From the NCBI GenBank assembly GCA_036365455.1, contig JAWQUS010000004.1:7261501-7325500 (forward strand): a stretch of DNA of 64,000 nt. The letters are read 5' to 3'. The stretch is from Macrosoma leucophasiata (taxonomy: Eukaryota > Arthropoda > Insecta > Lepidoptera > Hedylidae). The position numbers and the translations under genes were made by a program. Shown here one piece after another: positions 1-10,608 of this stretch (positions are counted from its first letter, which is position 1; the number at the start of each line of letters is the position of its first letter). The notes beneath the pieces were generated by a model. The model did no database searches and was not told where the DNA came from. It was given only the letters and a program-made list of their open reading frames with translations.

Positions 1-283
1 TATAGATGCCACACACATCGTAGAGGCCGCGGAGGTATAATTTCGAGGCTATCATGGTATAATTTTATCGTGAACTTAGTGAGATTACTTGCTTTTAACC
101 ATAAGCTCGTTTTGGTGTTACTTGTATGCGGTCTGTTGTTTTAACAATGTTATTATTCTTAAATTAAATATTTTCTGAAAGATTAAATGCTTGATGTTTA
201 TGAGAATATTTTATAAAGCCTACGTTACCTATCTTCCACTAAATGGACTATCGTGTTTCGATTACTTACATACTTATTCAGTG

Positions 284-398
284 ACGGTAACGTATCTACG
301 TTTTGACCTTGGTCTTTGTGTAGGTGTCTATAGGCTTCAGTCATCACTTAACATCAATGGGAACTGCATGCTTGTTTGCCACAACGATAACATAAAAA
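284..398 (+). mobile_element. SINE-A fragment, 3' portion with A tail
   Basis: Matches the 3' part of SINE-A: 'ttttgaccttggtctttgtg', 'gtctataggct', 'cagtcatcacttaacatcaa', 'tgcttgtttgcca', ending cataaaaaaaa. The 5' half is missing. Confidence 0.8.
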
Positions 399-792
399 AA
401 AATTTACTCGCATCTAGACACACTGTGTGGTCCAAATCATCCCAAACTTCTGTTTAGACTAGAAACAAAAGAAAGCCATCGCACACGGAATGCTAATTGC
501 GGAACCGAGCTAGAGGCTCGTCGCCACAAAGTTAAGTTTTATTTTTAAAGAGGCGTATACTTAAAGGGAGATTACTTCGACATTTTCATCATTTCGCCGA
601 CCGCAGGGTGTATTATTTTAATCGTGGGGCCGCCACCTTCGCTTTGTGTCTACCGTTCATTCTTGTATTATGCGGGTCTTACAACACAAATGCTTACTTA
701 GTTACTGGAGACAGTTTCAAGATCTGTGGAGCCAAAATTTGATTTCATATTTTTATTTGATTCGTATAAATTTTTATTAATGTTATTTATAC

Positions 793-962
793 CTAGCTGT
801 GCCCGCGGCTTTGTTGGCGTAGCGTGATGTTAGTATAGCCTATAGCCTTCCTCAATAAATGGACTATCTTACACTACAAGAATTTTTCAAATCGTTCCAG
901 TACTTCTTGAGATTTGCGCGTTCAAACAAACAAACTCTTCAGCTTTATATTATTAGGATAGA
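793..962 (-). mobile_element. Helitron-like fragment (CTAG end, minus strand)
   Basis: Begins CTAGCTGTGCCCGCGGCTT, the reverse complement of a terminus ending ...GGGCACAGCTAG. It continues with 'agcgtgatg', 'tatagccttcctc', 'ggactatcttac' and 'gcgcgttcaaacaaacaaac', which recur near 5.2-5.8 kb. Such CTAG-ending non-autonomous elements are widespread in Lepidoptera. The Helitron class is inferred from the terminus. Confidence 0.6.
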
Positions 963-1240
963 AGTAGGTATAGATGTAGATTATCAACATACTTTTGACC
1001 GTGTAATTCAAAAGTATGTCACATAAGGAAATAACCGCTTGCGCATCCCTATGGGTTAAACAAATATTTCTTACAATATCTAAAGTAGTTGTAATAGTTA
1101 ATCCAAGTTCTTATTCGAATTTTAGTATAGAAGTATACATTAGTACCCTATTAGTAGTAGTAATAGTAATGTTAGTAAAATGCGAACCCGTGCGAACCCG
1201 GGGCGGGCCGCTAATATACTATACTTTTTTATATTTACTA

Positions 1241-1495
1241 CTAACTGACCCGGCAAACTCGTATTGCCTCACAATGCAATAATGTGTCAAAGGTTTGATA
1301 GATACGGACTATTTGTATACGAAAATGAAATTGTGTTTTTTTTACTATTCCCCTTTAATTTCTTTATATTTTCTTACCTTTTAAACCGTCCCTGGGCTTC
1401 CAGAAATAATTCAAAACTAAAATTAACCAAATCGGTAGAGCTGTTCTCGAGTTTTAGCGAGACTAACGAACATCAATTGATTTTTATTTATATAC
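1241..1495 (-). mobile_element. Helitron-like element H1, minus strand
   Basis: Reverse-complement copy of the element seen complete at 26974-27235: it shares 'attgcctcacaatgcaataa', 'tgtgtcaaaggtttgatag', and 'gcgagactaacgaacatcaa' followed by the T-rich end. It abuts a second CTAG-type element directly downstream. Confidence 0.65.
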
Positions 1496-1498
1496 CTA

Positions 1499-1680
1499 CT
1501 AGCTGTTGCCCGCGGCTTCACCCGCGTGGATGTCGTTTTATAATCCTGAATTTTCTTTGCTTACGGAGCCCGAGACCTTGCCAACGAATGCAAAACCGTG
1601 GAAATCAGTTCGTGCGTTCTGGAGTTATAGCGTCAGGAAGGAAAACCCGACTTATTTTTATATTTATATATATAAGATAG
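1499..1680 (-). mobile_element. Second Helitron-like element, minus strand
   Basis: Starts CTAGCTGTTGCCCGCGGCTT and ends with a (TA)-rich stretch whose reverse complement gives a TC-TATATATATAAA type 5' terminus. It is a different family from H1. It ends about 170 bases before exon 1. Confidence 0.55.
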
Positions 1681-1852
1681 ATGATAGATTATTTTCATAC
1701 AATATGTATGCCAATTTTTAATATAATAATAAATTTGATAATATAAATAATATTGATCTACCTGTTTGGTCAAGCTTAGTTTGTTGCCTTTCTCTGTCCA
1801 CCACATGCGGGTTAGCAAAAGACTTGTGACGACTTCTTAATTTCTATTACAG

Positions 1853-2026
1853 GAGGATCTTCTAATCCATGGCGACAGCGTGTACGATGTGATAGACAAG
1901 CAAGACCAGCAAGCCGTGCGCACAGAACTGTCACGAGCACCAGCTGATGGTGAAGACAGGGTGTTCCTCTGCAGAATGAACGTGGCGCGCAATGCTCGAC
2001 GGCAAATGCGCTTTGGAGATCAAAAG
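1853..2026 (+). CDS. dys: bHLH-PAS factor (dysfusion-like), internal exon: C-terminal half of PAS-A
   Basis: Internal exon of 58 codons, read in phase 0 at both ends (acceptor ...ctattacag, donor AAG|GTAAGG). The peptide begins EDLLIHGDSVYDVIDKQDQQ and ends RRQMRFGDQK. 'SVYDVIDKQD' is the PAS-A segment around the helix before the central strands, and 'FLCRMNVARNARRQMRFGDQK' is the arginine-rich loop seen in the Dysfusion/NPAS4 group rather than in Similar, Trachealess or Single-minded. A short ORF translation misses it because there is no in-frame start or stop. In Drosophila the protein is nuclear, pairs with Tango (ARNT) and drives tracheal fusion-cell and leg-joint programmes; that role here is inferred from family membership. 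Preceding exons with the basic helix-loop-helix region and the start of PAS-A are not in the window. Assignment to bHLH-PAS is firm. The dysfusion paralogue call is from recognition of motifs, without a search. Confidence 0.88.
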
Positions 2027-2204
2027 GTAAGGCTTTAAGGCTGGGGTGTACCATCTTAGTTTAACTAACTGTAGAAATCATGTTTCCTATTCATTCTTTT
2101 TAAACACAACCCGAAGGTTGACTGGTTGATGTCCTGTAGTTGCATTAAGTCAGACTTATGTGCTTTTTATTCTTGTGCATAGAAGTTAAATAAATAAATA
2201 TTTG

Positions 2205-2489
2205 CTGGCGTCGGGACGTGTTGACCCACCGCCCACTAGCGAAAGAATTTTCTTCTACCTACTGGACGAGAATTCTGCCATTAGTGCAGTCAACCGAACA
2301 ATGGCGGTCAAACCATTTCATTGGGGAGGTAGTAAGTGCAATAACGCAAGATGGGCAGCAGCGTCCTGCGATAAAACTACCGCCACTGTGATCGCCAATC
2401 CGCATACCAAGCATAGAGATTATAGCATATCGCCCTTATGGGGAGGCTTTGGTCCAGCAGTGCACATCTTACGGCTGCAATGCAAATAA
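2205..2489 (+). mobile_element. LINE/SINE 3'-tail repeat (family Z)
   Basis: Contains 'aatggcggtcaaaccatttc', 'agtaagtgcaataacgcaag', 'gataaaactaccgccactgt', 'gattatagcatatcgccctt' and 'ggtccagcagtgcacatctt'. Related copies occur at 40787-40975 and 49610-49830. The last motif resembles the 'agcagtggac' tails common on lepidopteran non-LTR elements. No coding capacity is seen. Confidence 0.5.
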
Positions 2490-2998
2490 ACCTTGGTTTA
2501 ACCTATGGGTTACCCATAGGCACAAACAGTATTTTGTACCAAATTCAAGTACCGACGACAGCGTACGAAATCACGGGAAACTAGTTCTTTATATCTTACA
2601 TCACGTGCTTCATAAAGGTTGAAAAAATTATAATAACCATCAGTAAAGTAAAAGTATCGATTAATACTCATCTAATATCCAATACATTACCTGATAATTG
2701 AATATAAGATAAGGAAATTAAAAGCCACCATTCATTCGAAAGTTAATTGCTACATTTAAAAACATCGAGTACTCAAAGCGATTTGAATCGATATTGAATT
2801 GATGCTCGACGCATCTTCAAAATTGTAACGTCACTCAACACGTAACGTGTTCTGATGAAATATTAAAAACTGTTATGATGAGAACATAATTAACAAGTTT
2901 ACTTTCAAAACATTTAAGTGAATATAAAAACTTTTAATGAATTACTTATATTCATCGTGGGTTCCGTTAACCAATAGGAATCCTTTGTTTCGTGATAC

Positions 2999-3097
2999 GA
3001 CGGTGACAAACAAGCATGCAGCTCACATTGATGTTACATAAGTGATGACTGCATCCTATAAACGTCTACATAAGAGTTCAAAATGCAGTGTAGCCTG
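2999..3097 (-). mobile_element. SINE-A fragment, minus strand
   Basis: 'gtgacaaacaagcatgcagc', 'cacattgatgtta' and 'gtgatgactgca' match the antisense 3' end of SINE-A. It passes directly into the LINE fragment downstream. Confidence 0.65.
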
Positions 3098-3365
3098 CCC
3101 TTATCGTAGGGCAGACCCCGAAAGAAAAGTGGCCTGCTCCACAACCCTTCGCCACTCGTCGCGCGCCTTTGCCTTTCTTTCAGCCTTTGGGGCATTCATG
3201 GAGTGGACCGCCCAGTGCGGATTTTATCTAGTCTGTCCACCTCACAGGCGACCTGCCTCTAGCACGTGTGCCCTCAACTCGTCCCTGCACAACCAAGCGT
3301 TCGATTGAAACCTCGTAACGACGCGATACATGGCCGAAAAAGGAAGGATGCGCGATTCTACTATA
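3098..3365 (-). pseudogene. Non-LTR retrotransposon ORF2, C-terminal fragment (decayed)
   Basis: On the minus strand a translation reads HPSFFGHVSRRYEVSIERLV and VQGRVEGTRARGRSPVRWTD, then after a stop and frame change MNAPKAERKAKARDEWRRVV EQATFLSGSALR and a stop. 'FFGHV.RR...ERLV.QG.VEG.R.RGR.P.RWTD' is the well-known C-terminal end of ORF2 reverse transcriptase proteins of insect non-LTR elements, followed by the 'RDEWRRVVEQAT' tail. The frame break shows it is dead. A GTTAACCAATAGGAATCCTT motif flanks it on both sides (about 2968 and 3453), which may mark the insertion or an older direct repeat. Confidence 0.7.
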
Positions 3366-3514
3366 GACTACAGACGCTGCTTGTTGCCTAGTTCTTGGAA
3401 TATGGATTAGTTGGTTCACTCGGTTCTCTACCACCAATAAAAAGTTGGGTTCCGTTAACCAATAGGAATCCTTATGTCGTGATAAAAAAAAAAGCTGGTG
3501 CAAATTTTATTTGG

Positions 3515-3630
3515 ACTACAGGTATTTGTTTCGGGTCTGGGTGTTTGTGTGTGTTTTGTGTGTGTACCACGGCACCCACGACACAGATTATACCTAGTGT
3601 GGGCTGTTACTATAAGCGTATTATGCATTA
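3515..3630 (+). mobile_element. Dispersed repeat fragment
   Basis: 'aggtatttgtttcgggtctg' followed by 'acggcacccacgacacag' and 'ctataagcgta' is shared with 56480-56580, where it follows a tRNA-like head. It is therefore probably the body of a second tRNA-derived SINE. Confidence 0.5.
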
Positions 3631-4083
3631 ATAGCTATACAACCGATATCGTGGACTTTGCACATCCCTAAACAGCGCGTACATAAAAAGCTCATAATAT
3701 GAACTGACGTATAAATTGATAGACATCAATAAGTGAAGTGATTACAAGTAATTGAATGCTCACGGTGAAATGTGCGAAGCGCCGGATCTCTTGGATTTCT
3801 ATAATTATTTCTAGTTTGCTATAAAAACGCTTATCGGTCGATCAGATTTACCTCGCGAAGTTTATCCTTTGCAAGCAGGCAATACCGCATGTACTTACTT
3901 GTAATTTTTTTTTGCTAGATGGTTGATCTATGATAGCTAGGCTCACTTCAGTGAAATAAATTACTTCGCATGCTAATCAGTGAGATGACTTCGCTAATTC
4001 CTTTTTTTTGCATTTTACATTTGACAGAGCGCGAGAGATTTTACACTTTATCACTTCGATAAAGTGTAAAATGTAATAACAAT

Positions 4084-4230
4084 CACACATAACAACTTAG
4101 GTCTCAGGGGTAGCAAGGCATCTGCATTTTGACCTTTGGTTTTTGTGTAGATGTCTATAGGCTGTAGTCATCACTTAACATCAATGTTAGCTATATGCTT
4201 GTTTACCACCTTCCGTACATAATAAAAGTT
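4084..4230 (+). mobile_element. SINE-A fragment, 3' half
   Basis: 'cataacaacttaggtctcag', 'gcatctgcattttgacc', 'catcacttaacatcaatg', ending with an A-rich tail. Confidence 0.75.
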
Positions 4231-4425
4231 AATTTTGTCTTACAAGATAACCTGGAACAGAATCACATACCTATCTCTGGCTGAAATCATTAAAGAAATA
4301 AGTAATTTAAGAAATAAGAATTGCAATACGCAACTTAAAGACATAGAATATTATCAAGTCCACTTGTAAAACAAATTGCTGCGAGTCTTTCTCAATCTGT
4401 CTGTGTCTCGTGCCTTTGTTTCTGT

Positions 4426-4583
4426 CATAGAGCAACGCGGGCCACCGGTCGCGGCGGACCGGAGGGGAGTAGCCATAGCGTGTTTTACCAAAGCAAAATA
4501 GTCTGCCATTTTATGCGGGGGGAAGACACACTTTCTTAAATTCACACACAACAAAAATCGTCTATTACTACGAAACTAACAAA
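4426..4583 (-). mobile_element. GC-TIR MITE, half copy
   Basis: Holds the GC-rich terminal repeat (catagagcaacgcgggccac, then cggaccggaggggagtagcc) and the inner 'cgtctattactacgaaac'. Its reverse complement aligns with 59040-59190 of the fuller copy at 58863-59188. The other end is missing. Confidence 0.6.
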
Positions 4584-5211
4584 TAATATTGTCGCGTTAT
4601 GCGCACGTATAGTCCGGTCAATTTAGACCAAAAAATGAGAGTGAAGTTACATAAAGTCCCAACGAGCTGAATTTCAGTGAAATTGTTCAAATCATAATTA
4701 TAAACAATGTCTAGAAGTTCCCCATCATTCCCGTGCATGGAAAAAAATATATTCAAGGTCAAAGGTAAAAAGTTTTTCGCGATTTTCAGCAAAACGGTAA
4801 GTTTTATCATAAAAGTACTCCAAGCGAAAATTGTAGATCATAAAATTATCTATAAAAATGTGTCAATACTTTTTTTCTTATGAGCCACCGTTTCTGAGAT
4901 ATAACGATTCAAAAAGTTATAAAAGTTGTTATCGTCATAATATGCACACGTTTCCACGCCACCTATGAGGTAGTGTACTTAGCGCGTTTTTTAATGTGGT
5001 TTCATCAGTAGTGAGTGCCTACTCCACGGGTCAGTTGTGATCCTGTTTAATGTAAAACTATTACAAAAAAAAACCGAAATTTTAAGATATTCATCAAAAA
5101 GTTTATTTACTTTTGTAAAGTGTCAAAATCATGTACTATTTTTACACGCAATAACTGGCAAACAAAATGTTTGAAAAACAAGATTTAATTCAATGTGCTG
5201 AATTCTTTTAG

Positions 5212-6045
5212 TGTAAGATATTCCATTTATCGAGGAAGGCTATAAACATCACGCTAAGATGAATAAGAGAGGAGCAGTAAATTTTGAGCTTTAGTTAGTT
5301 GTTGCGTTGCATTGTGTTTGTGGTTGTTGGTGGCATTGGTGGCGTTGTCAGCGTTGGTGGTGTTAGTGGCGTTGGTGGCGTTAGTGGCTGGCATTAATAG
5401 CATTGGTGGAAGTGGTGGTGTTGGCGTTAATGGCGTTGGTGGCGTTTATGGCGTTGGTGGCATTGGTAGCGGCGGTGATGGTGGTGGCGGTTGTGGTGAC
5501 GGTGGTGGTGGTGGCGCTGGTAGCGTTAGTGGCGTTGGAGGCGTTGATGGCGTTGATAATGTTGGTGGCGTTGATGGTGTTGTTGGCGTTAGTAGTGTTG
5601 GCGGCATTCGCTGGCGTTAGTGGTGTTGGTGGTTCATGGTGCTCCGCTCCTATTCGTCTTAGCGTGATGATATATAGCCTTCAGCCTTCCTCGATAAAAG
5701 AACTGTCTAACAATGAAAGATTTTTTCAAATCGGACCAGTAGTTTCTGAGATTAGCGCGTTCAAACAAACAAATAAACTATTCAGCTTTATAATATTAGT
5801 TTAGATTTTCGCTCGGTCAGTTACATGTGACTGTGTCACGTGTTCGCAACACTAGCAGCCTTTGTACTTTCATCTCCGATGGCCATCAATGCGTCTATAC
5901 AATATCATGTAGAGAGAAGCATTAACGTAAACCAGATTTTTTTAACTAACCAAAAGTGTTTATGGACCAAAATTTATCTAAATTTATATCCAAAAAAGCT
6001 GCCCAAAGTCACTTTTCCACGCGAACGAAGTCGCGGGCACAGCTA
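5212..6045. mobile_element. Compound Helitron-like region around a minisatellite
   Basis: 5212-5278 and 5639-5708 are inverted copies of one sequence (cttagcgtgatg, tatagccttcctcgataaa), with a minisatellite between them. The right part continues with 'caaatcggaccagtagtttc' and 'gcgcgttcaaacaaacaaa' to 5800. A further CTAG-type end (gaagtcgcgggcacagctag) closes at 6045. The parts probably come from two or three CTAG elements. Confidence 0.5.
5317..5632 (+). repeat. GGYGTT-type minisatellite
   Basis: More than 300 bases built from variants of GGTGGCGTT / GGTGTT / GGCATT, with trinucleotide periodicity. It therefore reads as Gly/Val/Ala-rich peptide in two frames. This is a by-product of the repeat, not a gene. 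Confidence 0.9.
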
Positions 6046-6636
6046 GTATTAAAATAAAACCCACATTATTATAAAAGTAATAATTTTATTCTTTTATAAT
6101 ATATGTAATTTTTTTTATAACTACTATGTTTGTTAAAAAATACTTTATAAGAACAAGAATAAATGAGCGAATAGTAATAACTAATAACGGTGGCCCAGAG
6201 CAGCTTGTGGCGAATACAACTACAACATAATTTATTAATAAGAAAATTTAATCTCAAAAATGTCTCTGTATATAAGACTCTTTTGCAATATTTATCGATA
6301 ACTATCCACAAACCGACAACAACACTATCGATAAGCGGCACCTCCAGCGGCTTCTCGGAAACGAACTCGGATCAGTCGCTCGACCGATCCCCGTATCGTA
6401 TAAGGCATACCAAACATTGAGCTCGACTGTGTTGTTTATATCAGTCCGAAACAACACGACCGATATTATGGCATTTTTATACCGTAAGCTTGATGTGTTA
6501 GATCTCTTTTTACAGTAAACAACACAGCAAATCAGCATTTTTTTGGACGTCCGTTCAGTCGCACAACTAGCTTTAGTCTAATGAGCAGTCCAGATGCAAC
6601 TAGTTTTATTATACGCACAGGATTTTTTAAAGCATT

Positions 6637-6724
6637 TAATCTTGTACTTTGACAGAGGGGAAAGCCTGCGTATGGCTACTCCCCTCCGGTCCGCCGCGAC
6701 CGGTGGCCCGCGTTGCTCTATGAT
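6637..6724 (+). mobile_element. GC-TIR MITE, terminal fragment
   Basis: 'cttgtactttgacagagggg', 'tggctactcccctccggtcc' and 'cggtggcccgcgttgctcta' match, in reverse complement, the left end of the copy at 58863. Confidence 0.6.
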
Positions 6725-6848
6725 TTCTGTCACCGTGCCGTGTCTCTTTACCTTTATATAGTACGTTCTTAGGTTTTCGCGAGCTGCACTCATTGAAATA
6801 AAACTAGTTTTCGGATTTATCTCGCGTATATTAAACTAAAATTATTAT

Positions 6849-7110
6849 TAAAAATCGAATTCTCTTTACCTTTGTTTCTTTGCTTGTGTCATAGGGTCTC
6901 TTTCTCCGTGCCACTGTTTCTTTTTCTATATATCCGTCACGATGTCTCTGTATTCGTCTTTGTGTCTATGCCTCTGTTTCTTTGTCTCAGTCGCTGTCTC
7001 TCTTTCTCCGTGCCTCTGTTTTCTTTTCTCTGTATCTTTAACTCTATGCCTCTGTTACTTTAACTTTGTCTCTGAGAACTTGGTCTCTGTTTCTCTGTTT
7101 AATATCCGAA
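6849..7110 (+). repeat. Pyrimidine-rich degenerate tandem repeat
   Basis: About 250 bases of imperfect repeats of TCTCTGTTTCTTTGTCTC / CTCCGTGCCTCTGTTTCT units. Purines are scarce on the plus strand except G in CTCTG/GTG. The Cys/Leu/Ser/Phe-rich peptides it encodes are artefacts. Confidence 0.75.
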
Positions 7111-7639
7111 CTGTACTGGGCTGAATCGAACGTGGCGTGATCCTTTTTCGTTCCGCTTGTTCTACAAACCACTACCGCGATCCCGCGTAAACTTCGTTCC
7201 AAGAATAACCTATAATCTTGTATGTACCAATCAAAATAATGCTTTTTATCTCATAAATAAATTCCATACGAGTCAATTGAAGTCCCGTCCTGTATCAGTA
7301 GACGCCCACGCCTGAGCAACGTACAGAGTGGCGTGAGATATTCGAAAACAAATATGCACAATCAGAACGTTCATTGTATCCAATTAATATACAGTCGCAC
7401 GTGCTACTCAACTCTGTTTTTGCAGCGCCATTAAAATGTTGCATATTTATTATGAAGGATTTATGCTGTAGTGTAAAGTGGACATACTATTAAAATGGTT
7501 CAGTTGCGTTAACTTTGTACGTTTTTGTTTTTTACGGTCTCGTACCTCAAAAGAAAATGAGAATACTTATAGGTTCACTTGTATCATATCACTTATATTA
7601 AATGATACACCCATGCATAACCTGATATAATATAAGTGG

Positions 7640-8047
7640 TAGTGTTCATGTTCAGTGGTAGTGTTCGCCAAATGGTAGTGTTCAGCGCTATCATATTGTT
7701 GCTCGTTAAATAATGTATGACCCTGTCCTGTCCCTCTCCTGTATTGTTACAAAAACAACTTTCGTCTCAGGTGGTAGAGCTCCAGTGACGGAGCTCGCGG
7801 GCGTAGGCACCACCGCACAACCTTATATACTTGCCGCTAAATGGTAGTGTTCAGCACTATCGTTCCGAACAGGTGGTATTGTACGGCCCTGGTATTTCCG
7901 GCACAGAGGCATAACACCTTAGGCCTCAGGAGTGGTAACGCATCTGCATTTTGACCTTGGTCTTTGTGTAAGTGTCTATAGGTTGCAGTCATTACTTACC
8001 ATCAATTTGAACTGCATGCTTGTTTGCCATTTCTAGTACATAAAAAG
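7640..8047 (+). mobile_element. SINE-A copy with extra 5' fragments
   Basis: 7767-8047 is a nearly complete copy: 'ggtggtagagctccagtgac', 'gcgggcgtaggcaccaccgc', 'tccggcacagaggcataaca', 'ccttaggcctcaggagtggt', ending gtacataaaaa. At 7640-7710, three spaced 'ggtagtgttc' units repeat an internal piece of the same element. Confidence 0.85.
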
Positions 8048-8102
8048 GGTATGTACGCCCAGTAAGGTATGCGCAGTATTGAACCCCATTGAAGAAAGAA
8101 AT

Positions 8103-8262
8103 GTAATTATGTATGTATCTTCACGCCAGGTCCCTAACGGGGTAGGCAGAGAGTGTAGAGCGCCAGATATCCCGGTCCTGACATACCTCTCGTGCCTCGT
8201 CTACCTTCATAATTATCTTCATACATGCACGCCGATTCCTAAGACTTTTGACTCAAAAAAAG
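8103..8262 (+). mobile_element. Dispersed repeat R
   Basis: 'tatgtatcttcacgccaggt', 'ccctaacggggtaggcagag', 'agtgtagagcgccaga' and 'ctcgtgcctcgtctaccttc'. Copies lie at 19373-19490 and, inverted, at 43183-43345. It resembles the 3' end of non-LTR elements with a 'tgtatgtat' tail. The class is uncertain. Confidence 0.6.
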
Positions 8263-8324
8263 GTGTGGCGATAAAACTACAATACTACTGGTAGTATGTC
8301 ACTACTTCTACTTTGAGATACCAG

Positions 8325-8598
8325 TATCGATCCCCGATTGAGTAAATGGTATTGGGACCCATTATTGGAGTTTTCGAGTGTTACCTTCAGAGTTTGGTAA
8401 AGTGCCCGGAACCTTCCTATATGGAGCAAATTGTAACTGTCGAATTGTTTGCATAAATGTATGTATCTTCACACCAAGTCCCTTACGGGTAAGGCAGAGA
8501 GTGTCAAGTGCCAGAGCTCCTTCTAATTGTTTGTAACTAACCATTTACCTCCGTCTACCCCTTCGAGGAGTACAGGTGTGAAGTTACGTTATTTATAA
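8325..8598 (+). mobile_element. Decayed SINE-T interrupted by repeat R
   Basis: 'cgatccccgattgag', 'tttggtaaagtgcccgga' and the end 'tacaggtgtgaagttacg' follow SINE-T order. 8455-8510 is a piece of repeat R (tatcttcacaccaagtccct) inside it. Confidence 0.55.
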
Positions 8599-8902
8599 TC
8601 CTAATTTTATTATTGCCTCTCGTAATATGCAAGAACTATGTTTTCCAACTCCATTTCAAGATCAGAGTACGGCGATATAATATCTTTCAAAATAATAGCT
8701 AATAGTGTTTTATTGTGAAACGCATAATAATGCTTCAATTAATGATTTATTTGAAATTGTTTACAATGTCTGAGTAGATTGTTGTCTAAATGGCAGTTGT
8801 CTCGCTAACTCCTTGTCGGTATTTCACCAAACGCTGTAATGACCTTTTGACTTTTACTTATTACACTATGTTCTGTGTGCAAAAATATTTATATTCCTAC
8901 TA

Positions 8903-9178
8903 GCTTCGTATTGCCCGGCAAACTTCGTATTGCCTCAGAATGTAATAATATGTCAAAGGTTGGATACCTGTCCGTAGGTATATACCGTCCGCATACCTTA
9001 TTTGTATGGGAAAATCCAATTGCGTTTTTTTACTATTTCTCTTCATTTTCTTCATTTTCTTCATGTAAACGTTCCCTGGACTTCCAAAAATCAAGCCAAA
9101 ATTATCCAAATCAGTCCAGCCGTTCTCTAGTTTAAGCGAGACTAACGAATAGCAATTGATTTTTATATCTATAGATGT
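8903..9178 (-). mobile_element. Helitron-like element H1, minus strand
   Basis: 'gcccggcaaacttcgtattg', 'cctcagaatgtaataatatg' and 'gcgagactaacgaatagcaa' match the H1 copy at 26974 in reverse. It contains small duplications (ttcattttcttcattttctt; taggtatataccgtccgcat). Confidence 0.65.
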
Positions 9179-9208
9179 GTACCTACATGTGCCTACATTT
9201 GGTTTGTA

Positions 9209-9460
9209 CAGTACTCAACAATTAATATTGCACATCGAGCCTGCGAAAGAGACGTTCGGCTCGTTTCGACTTCATAGAGCGTTGTCTCTGTTGCTTACTG
9301 CCTACGTAAGCACTGACAGTCCGGTATTGGTCAAAACTTGATCAAAATGGTCGACAAACGTCAAATAGGTACGGTGCGAAAGAGATAACGCTCTACAGAC
9401 CCGAAATAAGCTGAAGTCTCCTTCCTAGGTTCGATGTGCAATATTTATTGTTGAACACTG
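9209..9460. mobile_element. Tc1/mariner-type MITE (252 bp) with TA target duplication
   Basis: Starts CAGTACTCAACAATTAATAT, and the reverse complement of its end is CAGTGTTCAACAATAAATAT. The inverted ends continue through 'tgcacatcga' to about 65 bases. Both sides carry TA, and termini starting CAGT with a TA duplication fit Tc1/mariner. No transposase is present. A second copy is at 34143. Confidence 0.75.
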
Positions 9461-9515
9461 TAGTTGGGAGCAGAAACAGCGTATGTTACTTCCCACCATT
9501 ATTCGGCGAAGGGTT

Positions 9516-9592
9516 AGGCAGTAAGCATTTACTGCCTATGAAGTAGAACAAAACTTCATTCTAGCTAATTACGTTTTGTTCTACTTCATAGG
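9516..9592. repeat. Snap-back hairpin
   Basis: A perfect 20-bp stem (cctatgaagtagaacaaaac at 9535-9554 with its complement at 9573-9592) closes an 18-base loop. A smaller hairpin (ggcagtaa / ttactgcc) overlaps its left side. Confidence 0.85.
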
Positions 9593-9684
9593 TAGCAAGC
9601 CTATAGCCATCTTCGAACACATATACACATTACCTAACTTCGAGGGAAACTAGGAATTTTCCAGATAATTGTACCAGCAATAAA

Positions 9685-9765
9685 AGATAATAGATATAGC
9701 CCCTCACCCGGGGATTGAACCCAGCACCCCAGTTTGCTGCCAGCCAAACGGTGGTGTTTAGACAA
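9685..9765 (-). mobile_element. tRNA-like SINE head, minus strand
   Basis: The reverse complement contains a B-box-like 'gggttcaatccccgg' and an upstream 'tttggctggcag' in the A-box position. It is not a functional tRNA: no cloverleaf closes. Probably the head of a tRNA-derived SINE. Confidence 0.5.
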
Positions 9766-9894
9766 CTGAAAAAAATTAAGACCTATTGATCCTATAATGG
9801 ATCCGTTTTTTTATTTTTTTTAACCTTTAAAATTGACACTGATTTGATAAGTAGATGCAAATTTTTGCAAGGTTCCATATAAAAATGAGTACCT

Positions 9895-10608
9895 ACGCAA
9901 TTTCCCCCTCTTATTAATTTAATCAACCATCAATAGGGAACACTCATATCATTCACCAAGAACTTAAAACAAGCATTTGTTCAATCCACATTATTCCCGA
10001 TACAAAGTTGACCATCGGTTGATGAAGTAAAGACGGCCACTAATGAGGCTAAAGCTATGAGCACATTTTTACAACCTTTCAATGCGGACCTAAACAGAAG
10101 CGCTAATGTTTTGTCCCGTTTCTTTATGCGCGATATCATATAAACAAATGAAATAAAAATTTTCAGGACCTAAATTGAATCGCCATTAAATATTAAGGTA
10201 CTGCTAGAGAAAGCAGGACTTATGACGCAATTTTCCCTTCTCATTAATTTAGTCAACCATCAAGATAACACACTTATACCATTCACCAAGAACTTTAAAA
10301 CAAGCATTTGCTCAATCCATATTATTCCTGATACCGAGTTGACCATCGGTTGATGAAGTAAAGACGGCCACTAATGAGGCTAAAGCTATGAGCATACATA
10401 ACCGCGGGTCGACAACCTAATTTGATTGTTTTTGGCCCAAGCGTGCTTACAACCTTTCAACGCGGACCTAAGCAGAAGCGCTAATGTCTTGTTTTGTTTC
10501 TTCATGCACGATATCATATAAACAAATGAAATAAAAATTTTCAGGACCTAAATTGAATCGCCATAGATGTTTAAGTACTGGCTAGAGATAGCAGGACTTG
10601 TGACGCAA
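9895..10608 (+). repeat. Tandem duplication, two units of 330 and 378 bp
   Basis: Unit 1 (9895-10224) and unit 2 (10225-10602) each begin acgcaattt, and a third acgcaatt follows. The core 'gttgaccatcggttgatgaa', 'gtaaagacggccactaatga', 'ggctaaagctatgagca' is identical in both. Unit 2 has about 47 extra bases (cataaccgcgggtcgacaac and following). No transposon ends or coding potential are visible. Confidence 0.9.

Noticed and set aside
1..1852. Upstream exon with the start of PAS-A or the bHLH domain
   Set aside because: Only SINE-A, Helitron-like copies and AT-rich sequence are seen; no matching frame.
5312..5804. Gly/Val/Ala-rich ORFs of 102 and 133 codons
   Set aside because: They are two frames of the GGYGTT minisatellite; no conserved domain and no promoter or splice context.
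6872..7124. Leu/Ser/Cys/Phe-rich ORFs
   Set aside because: Products of the pyrimidine-rich degenerate tandem repeat.
9535..9592. miRNA precursor
   Set aside because: The stem is only 20 bp and perfectly paired with an 18-base loop; a snap-back duplication explains it better.
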